NCBI GenBank assembly: GCA_035477215.1
Contig: DATIKU010000053.1
Location: 1-64,000 of the forward strand
DNA: 64,000 nt
Source of the DNA: Spirochaetota bacterium
GTDB taxonomy: Bacteria > Spirochaetota > UBA4802 > UBA5368
Reading direction: 5' to 3'
In this document: piece by piece, positions 43,465 to 51,964 of the stretch
Layout of the letters: each line of letters starts with the position of its first letter
How positions within the stretch are numbered: position 1 is the first letter of the stretch
The notes under the pieces: generated by a model
The model's database searches: none
Told to the model about the DNA's origin: nothing
What the model saw: only the letters and a program-made list of their open reading frames with translations
Position numbers and translations under genes: made by a program

Positions 43465-43992
43465 ATGCAATTAAAAGCCTATGTCCATCTCTATACAGGC
43501 CACGGCAAGGGGAAAACGACCGCCGCGCTGGGGCTCGCGCTCCGCGCAGCCGGACATGGCATGCGGAGCATCGTCATACAGTTCATGAAGGGTCAGCATT
43601 ACGGCGAGCTCGACGCGGTCAAAAAACTCGACGGACTCATCACCATCGAGCAGCACGGAAGCGCGGCGTTCTGCCGCCCCGACGACGGGAGCATCGAGGA
43701 GCATCACCGTCACGCACGCGAGGCCATTGAACGCGCGCGTGAGGTCCTGTACGGAGGCGCATACCCTGTCGTTATCCTCGACGAGGTCGTCACCGCGCAC
43801 CTGTTCAAGCTTGTCAGCCTGGACGAGATTCTGGGGCTCCTGAAAGGCAGGCCCGCCGGAGTGGAACTTATACTCACCGGGCGCGGCGCGCCGAAGGAAC
43901 TCATCGACGCGTGCGACCTGGTAACGGAGATGAAGGAAGTGAAGCACTACTACGGCGCCGGCGTTGACGCGCGCGAGGGAATAGAGTACTGA
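43465..43992 (+). CDS. cobO: Cob(I)alamin adenosyltransferase CobO/BtuR
   Basis: This enzyme adds the adenosyl group from ATP to cob(I)alamin. The 175-residue protein has the P-loop GHGKGKTT at 12-19 (YTGHGKGKTTAALGLALRAA), then IVIQFMKG, VVILDEVVTAHLF and ELILTGRGAPKELID. GGAGG lies before ATG. It is 113 bases after icmF on the same strand, so it likely supplies coenzyme to IcmF, and to EutBC encoded ~20 kb upstream. Full length for the CobA-type family. Confidence 0.93.
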   Translation: MQLKAYVHLYTGHGKGKTTAALGLALRAAGHGMRSIVIQFMKGQHYGELDAVKKLDGLITIEQHGSAAFCRPDDGSIEEHHRHAREAIERAREVLYGGAYPVVILDEVVTAHLFKLVSLDEILGLLKGRPAGVELILTGRGAPKELIDACDLVTEMKEVKHYYGAGVDAREGIEY

Positions 43993-44142
43993 GGGCGGTT
44001 TACGCGGCCGCCGCTGCGCCCGAACGCAACGGAGCGGTTATTGGACCCGCACGCGTCCGTTTTCGGAGTATCGGAGAAAATACGCCCGGGTGAGGCCGAC
44101 GCATTGCCCGCTTCAGCCGGTCCGGAAGAAAGCCCGTAGAAA

Positions 44143-44172
44143 AAGCCCCCGATGGGAAACCATCGGGGGCTT
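44143..44172 (-). terminator. Strong rho-independent terminator of acsA
   Basis: Perfect 13-base arms (44143-44155, 44160-44172) with loop TTTC on the minus strand (GAAA on plus). On the minus strand the stem is followed by TTTTTC. It lies 23 bases after the acsA stop. It can also stop plus-strand transcripts from cobO. Confidence 0.85.
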
Positions 44173-44195
44173 CTGTCATGCTATGAGAGAATCGA

Positions 44196-46184
44196 CTACT
44201 TCTTCTGTACGGCCTGCGCCGAAGTGACGAGAGAATCCACCACCGAAGGATCCGCCAGTGTGGAGATGTCGCCGTAATTCTTCCGGTCCCAGTCACTCGC
44301 CGCGATCCTTTTCAGGATACGCCTCATGATCTTGCCCGAACGGGTTTTCGGAAGCGCGTCGGCCCACTGGATTACGTCGGGAGTCGCGATGGGTCCGATC
44401 TCCTTGCGAACCTGGGCGATGAGCTCCTTCTTGAGCTCCTCGGTCTTCTCAACACCCGTGTTCAGCGTAACGAAGGCGTAGATCGACTGTCCCTTGATCT
44501 CGTGAGGGTAGCCGACAACCGCCGACTCGGCCACCTTGGGATGCGAAACCAGCGCCGACTCGACCTCGGCCGTTCCCATACGGTGTCCGGAAACGTTGAT
44601 AACATCGTCGACGCGGCCGGTGATCTGGTAGTAGCCGTCCTTGTCCCTGCGGCAGCCGTCGCCGGTGAAGTACTTGCCGGGAAACTGCGCAAAGTAGGTG
44701 TTGAAGAAGCGCTCTTTCTTGTCGTCGCCGTAGACGCCGCGCATCTGGCCGGGCCATGAGTGGTCGATGCAGAGGTTGCCCTCGCACACGCCCTCGAAGG
44801 GCTTTCCGCCGTCGTCGACGATTGACGGCTTAACTCCGAAAAAGGGAACTGTCGCCATGGCGGGCTTGATGTCGATGGCGCCGGGAAGCGGGGTGATGAG
44901 GATGCCGCCGGTTTCGGTCTGCCACCATGTGTCGACGATCGGGCACTGGCCGCGGCCGATCTTGTTATAGTACCAGTTCCACGCCTCGGGGTTCAGGGGC
45001 TCTCCCACCGAGCCGAGCAGGCGCAGGGAGGAGACGTCGTGCTTGTCTACCCAGGAGTCGCCCTCCTTGGCGATCGCGCGGATGGCGGTGGGGGCGGTGT
45101 AGAAGATGTTGACCTTGTACTTCTCGACGACCGCCCAGAACCGTCCGAAGTCCGGATAGCTCGGCACGCCCTCGAACATGATGGTGGTCGCGCCGTTGGC
45201 GAGCGGGCCGTACACGATATAGGAGTGTCCGGTCACCCAGCCGATGTCGGCGGTGCACCAGTAGATGTCGCCGTCGTGGTAGTCGAAGATCATCTTGTGG
45301 GTATAGGCGACCTGGGTGAGATAGCCGCCGGTGGTGTGCATAACGCCCTTGGGCTTGCCGGTTGAACCGGAGGTGTAAAGAATGAAGAGCGGCGCCTCGG
45401 CGTCCATCTCCTCCGCCGGGCAGTTGGCGTCGACGGACGCCATTTCGGCCTCGTACCACTTGTCGATCTTGTCGTCCCACTTAACCTGAACCTTGTCGCC
45501 CACGCGCTTTATGACGATATGCAGGCGCACACCGGGACACTGAGCTATCGCCGCGTCGGCGTTGTCCTTCTGTGGAACGGCCTTCGCGCCGCGGAAGGTA
45601 CCGTCGCAGGAAACCACGACCTTGCTGTCGCAGTCGATGACGCGGTCGCGCAGGGCCTCGGCGGAGAAGCCGCCGAACACCACCGAGTGGATCGCGCCGA
45701 TGCGCGTGCAGGCAAGAATACCGATCGCGAGTTCAGGAATCATCGGAAGGTAGAAGGTCACGCGGTCGCCCATCTTGACGCCGTTCTTCTTGAGAACGTT
45801 CGCGAACTTACATACTTCCGTGTGGAGTTCCTTGTAGGTGAGCTTCCTGCTTTCGCCGGGATCGTTACCTTCCCAGATAATGGCGACCTGGCCGCCCCTC
45901 TTTTCGAGGTGCCGGTCGAGACAGTTGTAGGACACGTTGACCTTGGCGCCGGTGAACCACGCGATCTTGAGCTCCTCGGGGGTCTTGCCGTAATTGCAGT
46001 CCATAACCTTGTCCCATTTCTTGAACCAGGTGATGTACTCCTCAGCGATCTTAGCCCAGAAGGCGTTGGGATCGGCGACGGACTCCTTCCAGATTTTCTC
46101 GTAGTCCGCGCGGCTCTTGATATACGCCTTCTCTCTGAATTTTTCCGGTACCGGATAAATCTCCTTAAGAGTAACTTCAGCCAT
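44196..46184 (-). CDS. acsA: Acetyl-CoA synthetase
   Basis: Forms acetyl-CoA from acetate, ATP and CoA. The 662-residue protein has the adenylate motifs [58 protein letters not shown] and [17 protein letters not shown], the last with the catalytic lysine that is acetylated in many species. GGAGG six bases before ATG is an excellent ribosome-binding site. Single gene with its own terminator. Role: acetate use, or recapture of acetate from ethanolamine breakdown. Confidence 0.96.
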   Translation of the reverse strand: MAEVTLKEIYPVPEKFREKAYIKSRADYEKIWKESVADPNAFWAKIAEEYITWFKKWDKVMDCNYGKTPEELKIAWFTGAKVNVSYNCLDRHLEKRGGQVAIIWEGNDPGESRKLTYKELHTEVCKFANVLKKNGVKMGDRVTFYLPMIPELAIGILACTRIGAIHSVVFGGFSAEALRDRVIDCDSKVVVSCDGTFRGAKAVPQKDNADAAIAQCPGVRLHIVIKRVGDKVQVKWDDKIDKWYEAEMASVDANCPAEEMDAEAPLFILYTSGSTGKPKGVMHTTGGYLTQVAYTHKMIFDYHDGDIYWCTADIGWVTGHSYIVYGPLANGATTIMFEGVPSYPDFGRFWAVVEKYKVNIFYTAPTAIRAIAKEGDSWVDKHDVSSLRLLGSVGEPLNPEAWNWYYNKIGRGQCPIVDTWWQTETGGILITPLPGAIDIKPAMATVPFFGVKPSIVDDGGKPFEGVCEGNLCIDHSWPGQMRGVYGDDKKERFFNTYFAQFPGKYFTGDGCRRDKDGYYQITGRVDDVINVSGHRMGTAEVESALVSHPKVAESAVVGYPHEIKGQSIYAFVTLNTGVEKTEELKKELIAQVRKEIGPIATPDVIQWADALPKTRSGKIMRRILKRIAASDWDRKNYGDISTLADPSVVDSLVTSAQAVQKK

Positions 46185-46364
46185 CTAATACCTCCGAATT
46201 TTTTGGTTGCCGGTGATTTATTTACAGCCTCGCACCGCCCCCGCCGCGGACGGTGGGCAAATAAACCCCTCACCAGGAACATTATTAGTTATTTTTACAG
46301 GGTGAGGCGGGTTCCCTCGCACGGATATTCCCGCTTTTTTCACCCCGAAAACGTGCGTTAGCCG

Positions 46365-46964
46365 TTATTCGTTTAGCCGCTTGTCGAGATACGAGGCGAT
46401 CATGCCGTCGTATTCCGATGTACTTTTATAGACCTTGACAGCCAGCCTGAAGTTGGTAGCACGCGACACCGCGCCGTCATTTTTTCTCATGTCTTCCAGG
46501 ACCGCGCCATAGTCGGCCGGGTCGACGACCACCGTAACGCTCTCGAAATTCTTGGCCGCCGAGCGAAGCATTGCCGGGCCGCCTATGTCAATGTTTTCGA
46601 TCGCGTCCTCCAGAGTGCATCCCGGTTTGGAGATTGCCTGCCGGAACGGATAGAGATTAACCACCACCATATCGATGGGCTCAATCCCGTGGGCCTTCAT
46701 GGTGGCCACATGCTCCGGGTTTGAGCGCAGACCCAAAAGCCCGCCATGAACCTTCGGATGCAGGGTCTTTACCCTGCCGTCCAGCATCTCCGGGAACCCC
46801 GTATGCTCGGACACGTCCCTGACCTCAAGCCCGGCGTCCCTTAATATCCTGGCGGTTCCCCCGGTCGAGAGAAACTCGACTCCGTAACCCGCAAGCTCCC
46901 GGGCGAACTCAATGGCACCCGTTTTATCTGAAAGACTTATTAAAGCCCGATTTATCCCCGCCAT
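46365..46964 (-). CDS. purH: Stand-alone IMP cyclohydrolase (PurH N-terminal domain)
   Basis: Closes the purine ring, FAICAR to IMP. The 199-residue protein has the MGS-like fold: [83 protein letters not shown] and the end [15 protein letters not shown]. In most bacteria this is fused to a ~300-residue AICAR transformylase domain. Here the frame stops cleanly after the cyclohydrolase domain, and nothing in the next 150 bases downstream resembles the second domain. AICAR formylation must be done by a separate protein. Start ATG 46964. Confidence 0.9.
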   Translation of the reverse strand: MAGINRALISLSDKTGAIEFARELAGYGVEFLSTGGTARILRDAGLEVRDVSEHTGFPEMLDGRVKTLHPKVHGGLLGLRSNPEHVATMKAHGIEPIDMVVVNLYPFRQAISKPGCTLEDAIENIDIGGPAMLRSAAKNFESVTVVVDPADYGAVLEDMRKNDGAVSRATNFRLAVKVYKSTSEYDGMIASYLDKRLNE

Positions 46965-47443
46965 GCGATCTTGGCCGTTAAATTTGTATATTTAAATATT
47001 TATAAAATCTTACGCCACCATTGAATAATTTTTAATACATATTATTCAATATTTGTATCCATTGAAACGGCTGTCGGTAAAATGACAAGCATTTTTTAAA
47101 CGACCTCCGCGGCCCCCAATGAAAAAATTAACCCGCATATGCTCACTATTCGCAACAAAGTGCATAGCTCATATTCATGGAATGGGGCACGCGAACCATG
47201 CATCCATGCCCCTTCACAATACGGCCTGCCGATGACCATCAAATCCATACCATGTTTACCATGCATACCGTTTGTACTATAACTCTAAACGAACGTCTTA
47301 TCATTTAAAGACCCCCGCGTAGACCTTCGGCGAAACCCGTCTTTGAGGCCTCAACAACGAACTCGTTTTAAGAACGCCCCCCCGGCGCGATATTTAAAAA
47401 ATTGTGCCAACCAATGTTGACGATTGACCGGAATGCAGCTATA
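46965..47443. other. AT-rich intergenic region, no gene seen
   Basis: Between divergent purH and the TetR gene. ATTGAATAAT (47020-47029) pairs with ATTATTCAAT (47041-47050), a 10-base inverted repeat 56 bases ahead of purH and possibly an operator. A 12-base sequence at 47271-47282 recurs in the TetR promoter (47460-47471). No protein-like frame was found. Confidence 0.5.
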
Positions 47444-47472
47444 TTGACTGTGTTGTATATTTGTACTATAAA
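47444..47472 (+). promoter_or_regulatory. Promoter of the TetR gene
   Basis: TTGACT (47444-47449), 17-base spacer, TATAAA (47467-47472): near consensus. The start codon at 47498 is 25 bases downstream. Confidence 0.75.
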
Positions 47473-47478
47473 TGTATA
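47454..47478. promoter_or_regulatory. Probable TetR-type operator overlapping the promoter
   Basis: A 25-base imperfect palindrome centred on C47466, with 9 of 12 positions paired by hand count. It covers the spacer and -10 box of the adjacent promoter. The 12 bases from 47460 are repeated at 47271. This suggests autorepression by the TetR protein. Confidence 0.55.
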
Positions 47479-47497
47479 AAAGTTCAAAATACGGGCC

Positions 47498-48082
47498 ATG
47501 AAACAGATAAAGCGCCGGAACATTCTCGCCGCGGCGGAAAAGCTCTTTGAACGCTTCGGCCCCGGGAAAACCGGGGTCCACGAAATCGCCGCGGCCGCAG
47601 GCGTCGCCAGGGGGACGCTGTACAATTATTTCGGCAGCAAGGAAGGGATCGTCCGGGAACTCATTTCGGATAAAATCGACGTCTTTGAGAAAGCCTTAAA
47701 GGGCACCCTCGGGGAAATGAGCGATCCCCTGGAAAAACTGAAGTCCGCGGCCCTGGAGCGATTTCGCTTCCTGCATCGCACCCCCTATATCGCCGCCATC
47801 ATTCTCGATGAAGAGGGCGACGCCACCTCCCGCGAGCTTGTGAGCTCATTCGAGGACCGGCAGAGGGGCATCGTCGCACGAATCATGGATGAAGCGCGCC
47901 GGCGGGGAAAAATACACAGAGCCGACATCGAAAGCGTCACGGACGGGGTCATATATCTTTTAAAGGGCCTCGAAATCTCCCTTAAAACCCGGCTCGACAC
48001 CGCCCGGCTCGAGGACGTTGAGGCCGAAATCGCCCGACTCATAACATTCTTTTTTTCCGGCGCCGGAAAGCGTCAACTATAG
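47498..48082 (+). CDS. TetR family transcriptional regulator
   Basis: The 194-residue protein has the N-terminal helix-turn-helix of the family: ILAAAEKLFERFGPGKTGVH, EIAAAAGVARGTLYNYFGSK. The rest is helical ligand-binding domain (SFEDRQRGIVARIMDEARRR, GVIYLLKGLEISLKTRL). Its promoter carries a palindrome, so it likely represses itself and the genes after it: the CmpB-like protein starts 15 bases on. The effector is not predictable; the downstream MFS gene makes export of a drug or metabolite possible. Confidence 0.9.
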   Translation: MKQIKRRNILAAAEKLFERFGPGKTGVHEIAAAAGVARGTLYNYFGSKEGIVRELISDKIDVFEKALKGTLGEMSDPLEKLKSAALERFRFLHRTPYIAAIILDEEGDATSRELVSSFEDRQRGIVARIMDEARRRGKIHRADIESVTDGVIYLLKGLEISLKTRLDTARLEDVEAEIARLITFFFSGAGKRQL

Positions 48083-48097
48083 GCCAGGAAAATCACC

Positions 48098-48907
48098 ATG
48101 TATCTTTCAGCGGAACGTCTGTTTTTACTGTTTTACGTTTTCTCGTTTTCAGGATGGATAATCGAATCCGTCTACCGTTCGCTCAACCGTAAGCGCTTCG
48201 TCAATCCTGGATTTCTCTTCGGTCCGCATCTCCCGCTCTACGGAACGGGCGCGATCATCCTTATCCTATTATACCCGGCCATAAGGGAACTGCATCCCGC
48301 GCTGAGGGGCTTGTCGTATATGGTCGCTCTCACGCTGGTCGAATACGTCGCCGGGTTGCTGCTGCTGCACGCATTCAATCGTCGATGCTGGGACTACCGC
48401 GACGATCCATTAAACCATCAGGGTCTTATCTGCCCCGGATTCTCCCTGTGCTGGGTCATCCTCGCGTTCGTTTTCGAAAAGACGCTTTACCCGCTCGCAC
48501 TCCGGTTGGCGCAGAGTATCGATCAGTCCATCCTCCCGGGGCTTAATGCTCTCTTCCTGACGGTGATGGCGATTGATTTCTTTTTCGCCTCGGGACTGGC
48601 CGGCCGTGCGCGCCTGTACGCGGGTCGGCTGCCGAATTTCACGCCGCGCCTTGCCCTTCCCCGGTATCTGCCGGCAGCGGCAACCTGTGTCGGCCGGGCG
48701 AATTCGCGGATCGCGTCGTGGATGGCGGAGCGATACCTTGAATACGCCCCGCCAAAACACGCGGTGCGTTCGAGGGCGCTGAAGGCGAGAGCCGCCCTTG
48801 TGGAAAAAATCAGGCTTGACAGCATTCGCCTCAGGCAAACGATGATCGGGCTTTCCGGCGGAAGACTTGTTCCGGAAATAATGGGCCTGATAAAAAGGTT
48901 AAAATGA
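48098..48907 (+). CDS. CmpB-type (putative ABC transporter type IV) membrane protein
   Basis: The first ~175 of 269 residues have about five membrane helices and the family signature FSFSGWIIESVYRSLNRKRF, NPGFLFGPHLPLYGTGAI, LVEYVAGLLL and CWDYRDDPLNHQGLICPGFS, matching the Pfam family of putative ABC transporters type IV (CmpB). The C-terminal ~95 residues are basic and cytoplasmic. The function of this family is not settled. It overlaps the HD gene by 4 bases (ATGA), so the two are co-translated; CmpB-HD pairs also occur in Firmicutes (recollection). Confidence 0.75.
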   Translation: MYLSAERLFLLFYVFSFSGWIIESVYRSLNRKRFVNPGFLFGPHLPLYGTGAIILILLYPAIRELHPALRGLSYMVALTLVEYVAGLLLLHAFNRRCWDYRDDPLNHQGLICPGFSLCWVILAFVFEKTLYPLALRLAQSIDQSILPGLNALFLTVMAIDFFFASGLAGRARLYAGRLPNFTPRLALPRYLPAAATCVGRANSRIASWMAERYLEYAPPKHAVRSRALKARAALVEKIRLDSIRLRQTMIGLSGGRLVPEIMGLIKRLK

Positions 48908-49476
48908 CGACACGCAAATGGTCGACCATCCAAAACCATCCCGCGATCGCATTGGTGCTCGAAAGCGAGGAATTCAAGCGGCTCGGCGCCTATACGCACC
49001 ACGGTTCGGTCACGCGGATGGAACACTGCCTGCAGGTGGCGCGCCTCACCTACTTCATGGCGCGCGGCCGGGGCCTCGACGCCGTATCCGCCGCGCGCGG
49101 GGCGCTTCTGCACGATTTTTTCTTCTATGACTGGCGGACCGACGGGCCGCGGCTCCACGGCTTCCGGCATCCGGCGATCGCGCGCCGGAACGCACGAACG
49201 CGGTTCCCGCTCAACGCGATCGAGGAAGACGCCATCCTCCGCCACATGTGGCCCCTCACCCCCCTCCCGCCGCGCTATGCCGAATCCGCGCTGGTATGCG
49301 TGGCCGACAAGCTGGTCGCCCTCCACGATTTCTCCAGGGCCCTGCGCGCCATGCGTCAGCGGTTTGGCTTCGGCCGTCAGCGCCCATTCAAGCGCACACG
49401 ACGGGCCCGTACCTTCGCGTGGGCGAAACGCCTCGGCGCCTCCATACAGGCGTCCGCGGGAAGGGAAAGTGATTGA
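48904..49476 (+). CDS. HD-domain phosphohydrolase
   Basis: Product of 190 residues. The metal motif H...HD...D is visible: TRMEHCLQVARLTYFMA, ALLHDFFFYDW, then HPAIARRNA and VCVADKLVALHDF. The domain is compact, and the tail is basic (RPFKRTRRARTFAWAKRL). HD proteins cleave phosphoesters or nucleotides; no substrate can be named. The ATGA overlap with the membrane protein suggests they act together, possibly at the membrane. Confidence 0.8.
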   Translation: MTTRKWSTIQNHPAIALVLESEEFKRLGAYTHHGSVTRMEHCLQVARLTYFMARGRGLDAVSAARGALLHDFFFYDWRTDGPRLHGFRHPAIARRNARTRFPLNAIEEDAILRHMWPLTPLPPRYAESALVCVADKLVALHDFSRALRAMRQRFGFGRQRPFKRTRRARTFAWAKRLGASIQASAGRESD

Positions 49477-49553
49477 CCTTCGGCCTTCCCCGCCGGCATA
49501 GTTGCCGGATGATTGCGGGCCGTCCCGCCCTCATTCGCGTACAGAACAACACC

Positions 49554-50762
49554 ATGGAATCCGAATCCTTTAACTCCACCGAGCGCAGGCTTATCGGGGG
49601 GATAAGCCTCGTGATGGGCATCCGGATGCTCGGCATTTCGATGATCATACCGGTATTTTCAATCTTCGCAACCGAGCTCCCGGGCTCGACCGGTGCGCTC
49701 GCGGGACTTGCAGTCGGAATCTTCGGCATCATCCAGATCATTTTACAGGTACCGATCGGCAAGCTCAGCGACCACTGGGGCCGCAAACAGGTGACGCTGG
49801 CCGGGCTCGTCATCTATTTTATTGGATCGGTCCTTTCAGGGCTCTCGCAGAACGTCTATCATCTGATCGCTGCGCGCGTGCTTTCCGGGGCGGGCGCCAT
49901 CCAGGGCGTCACCATGGCGTGGCTCAGCGACGGCATCAGCATCCGGCGCCGCAACACGGCCCTCTCGTACGTGGGCATCGCCATGGGCCTTGCAGTCATC
50001 TTTGGCTTTACGCTGAGTCCCATTATCGCGGCGAAGATCAACATCCCCGTGCTCTTCTTCACCTGCGCGGGACTCATCCTGGTCACCATCCTCTACACCG
50101 TCTTCTTCATGGACAACCACACCATCATCGACGAGGGGCTTCCGATCATCAAAACCGAGAGGATCACCGAGTTGATGAAAAACGCCGACCTCAACCGGCT
50201 GAACATCATCGGCTTTGTCGGGAACCTCAACATCAACGCGGTCTTTTTCGTGATGCCGCTGATCTTCAAGAGGGAGATGGGCATGGAGGCCATGTGGAAG
50301 ATATTCATCCCCGTCTCGCTCGTCGGTACGGCGCTCATGTTCGTGTTCGGCCGTGCGGCCGACAGGCGCGGCAGCGCGGCAATAATCAACGTGGGCCTGG
50401 GCTTCGAGTTCGCCGGAATACTAATGGCGGTTTTTTTTAGCGGGCTTGCGGCCAGCATCGTCTCGTTTTTTCTCTTCTACGCGGGGCACTGCATCCTCTC
50501 GCCGGTGCTTCCCGCGGCGGCCTCGCGCTATCCCAATGCGCAGCTCAAGGGAACGGTGCTTTCCATTTTCAATTCATCGCAGTTTCTGGGTTCGGGCATC
50601 GGGGGGCTGTTAAGCGGGTTGATACTCGAGATGGACTACCGGCACGTATTCGTGGCGGCGGCGGCCTTTACGATCGCGGCCTTTATCGCGATCGCGGGAT
50701 ACCGCGATTTCGAGCGCGGCGTTCGCGGAGAGAGACCGGCCATGGGACCTCTGTCGCGATAA
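49554..50762 (+). CDS. MFS transporter, drug/H+ antiporter type
   Basis: The 402-residue protein has about 12 hydrophobic helices. The loop 2-3 signature G-x3-D-x2-G-R-K/R is GKLSDHWGRKQVTLAG, and RVLSGAGAIQGVTMAWLSDG is the antiporter-type motif C/B region. ATG 49554 is preferred; the longer frame starts inside the HD gene's 3' flank with no membrane-like sequence. It probably belongs to the TetR-controlled group, though 77 bases separate it from the HD gene. Substrate unknown. Confidence 0.85.
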   Translation: MESESFNSTERRLIGGISLVMGIRMLGISMIIPVFSIFATELPGSTGALAGLAVGIFGIIQIILQVPIGKLSDHWGRKQVTLAGLVIYFIGSVLSGLSQNVYHLIAARVLSGAGAIQGVTMAWLSDGISIRRRNTALSYVGIAMGLAVIFGFTLSPIIAAKINIPVLFFTCAGLILVTILYTVFFMDNHTIIDEGLPIIKTERITELMKNADLNRLNIIGFVGNLNINAVFFVMPLIFKREMGMEAMWKIFIPVSLVGTALMFVFGRAADRRGSAAIINVGLGFEFAGILMAVFFSGLAASIVSFFLFYAGHCILSPVLPAAASRYPNAQLKGTVLSIFNSSQFLGSGIGGLLSGLILEMDYRHVFVAAAAFTIAAFIAIAGYRDFERGVRGERPAMGPLSR

Positions 50763-50774
50763 CCCGGCGGGAAG

Positions 50775-51596
50775 CTATAGCGACAGTACAAGCCGGCGCT
50801 TCGCGCTCTTCGCCCCGTTGCCGCCGGGCTTTCCGGACTTTTTGTCCATGAGCGCGAAGATGCTCTTCCAGTTGTCGCGCACCAGCATGTACCGGGGAAG
50901 CTCGAAGGGGTTCGCGTTTCTCTCAAGCGGCACCTTCAGCGTCCCCCAGTTGATGGCGAAGGCGTACCTGTATCCGGCCGCTCGTATCTCGCGAATGGCG
51001 CGATCCGATTTTTCCCCCGAAGGGTAGGCGAAAGCGATGACGGGCCTTCCAATCTTTTCCTCCAAAACGCGCTTCGATTTATGGATCTCGTCCATAAAGT
51101 AGCGCCTGTTTTCCGCATACAGCCTATCGTTGACATGCAGATGGAAAAAACCATGCGCCGCGATCTCGCAGCCGTCGGACGCGAGTGCGCGCAGTTCGTC
51201 CCATGAGAGCGCGTATTTTCTCCGGCCGATGATGTTCGGATAGATTGCCAGCAGCGGCTTTATCCCCATGGGGCCGAGCACCTCGCGGTAGGCCCGGTAC
51301 ACGCTTTTGTTTCCGTCGTCGATGCATACAAGCACGTTCCGACTTCCCGACACGGCGCCCCGCTCCATGGCGGCGAGCGTCACGAAGTTGTAGCCCCGGC
51401 CCTTCAATTGTTCCATATGGTTTCGGAGCTCATCCACGCTGAAATCGGTGGAAACGCGCTCCTTGCCAAGAAAGGTGTGGTAGATGATGACATGAACCGA
51501 AGCCTCATTCATCGGCGCGGCGCCGAGGAGGGATACCGAAAAAACAATCAAGGGGGGCAAAAGAAGTCGCCGTGAATTGATGGATTTGCCGTTCAT
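50775..51596 (-). CDS. Exported polysaccharide deacetylase family protein
   Basis: The 273-residue protein has a signal peptide (RRLLLPPLIVFSVSLLGAAP). The NodB-type domain shows VHVIIYHTFLG, VLVCIDDGNKSVYR (D-D pair), EIAAHGFFHLHVN (H-x3-H metal ligands) and VIAFAYPSGEKSDRAI. These fit zinc-dependent carbohydrate esterase 4 enzymes; the first Asp site reads IDDG, as expected. ATG 51596 is chosen for the signal peptide. It likely trims N-acetyl groups from peptidoglycan or an exopolysaccharide. Confidence 0.85.
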   Translation of the reverse strand: MNGKSINSRRLLLPPLIVFSVSLLGAAPMNEASVHVIIYHTFLGKERVSTDFSVDELRNHMEQLKGRGYNFVTLAAMERGAVSGSRNVLVCIDDGNKSVYRAYREVLGPMGIKPLLAIYPNIIGRRKYALSWDELRALASDGCEIAAHGFFHLHVNDRLYAENRRYFMDEIHKSKRVLEEKIGRPVIAFAYPSGEKSDRAIREIRAAGYRYAFAINWGTLKVPLERNANPFELPRYMLVRDNWKSIFALMDKKSGKPGGNGAKSAKRRLVLSL

Positions 51597-51910
51597 TCCG
51601 CCAGTCTCCGCAGGTATGCTCTGTTTCGGCATCTATGCGGCGGCAGCGCCGGTTTCGCAAGATTTATTCTGTCGATGCGAAAAAATTTACATTACGCCCG
51701 GTGTTTGCTCGCCATTTCAAAGCGGCTTTTGCCCGGGCAGACTTTTCCGCAAGGACGCCGGTCAATCCGTCAGCGAATCCAGATTCGCATGGAGCAAGGG
51801 GCTGCAATCCCCGGTTCTGTGGAAGCGCCAGGCCGCCGGGTTTCTCCGTTGTCCCCCTTCGGGGCGTATGATGGGCCGGCCGGATGGTATCCGGCGTCCC
51901 CTTATTTGTC

Positions 51911-51938
51911 TTGATCTGACGCCGCCGACGCCTATACT
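51911..51938 (+). promoter_or_regulatory. Promoter of polA
   Basis: TTGATC (51911-51916), 16-base spacer, TATACT (51933-51938), 26 bases before the GTG start. The rest of the ~315-base gap upstream holds nothing recognised. Confidence 0.6.
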
Positions 51939-51964
51939 GACATAAAAATCATCGGAGTACTCCC

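Noticed and set aside
47020-47050. AT-rich inverted repeat as a terminator
   Set aside because: It is upstream of purH, weak in pairing energy and has no gene ending into it; kept only as a possible operator.
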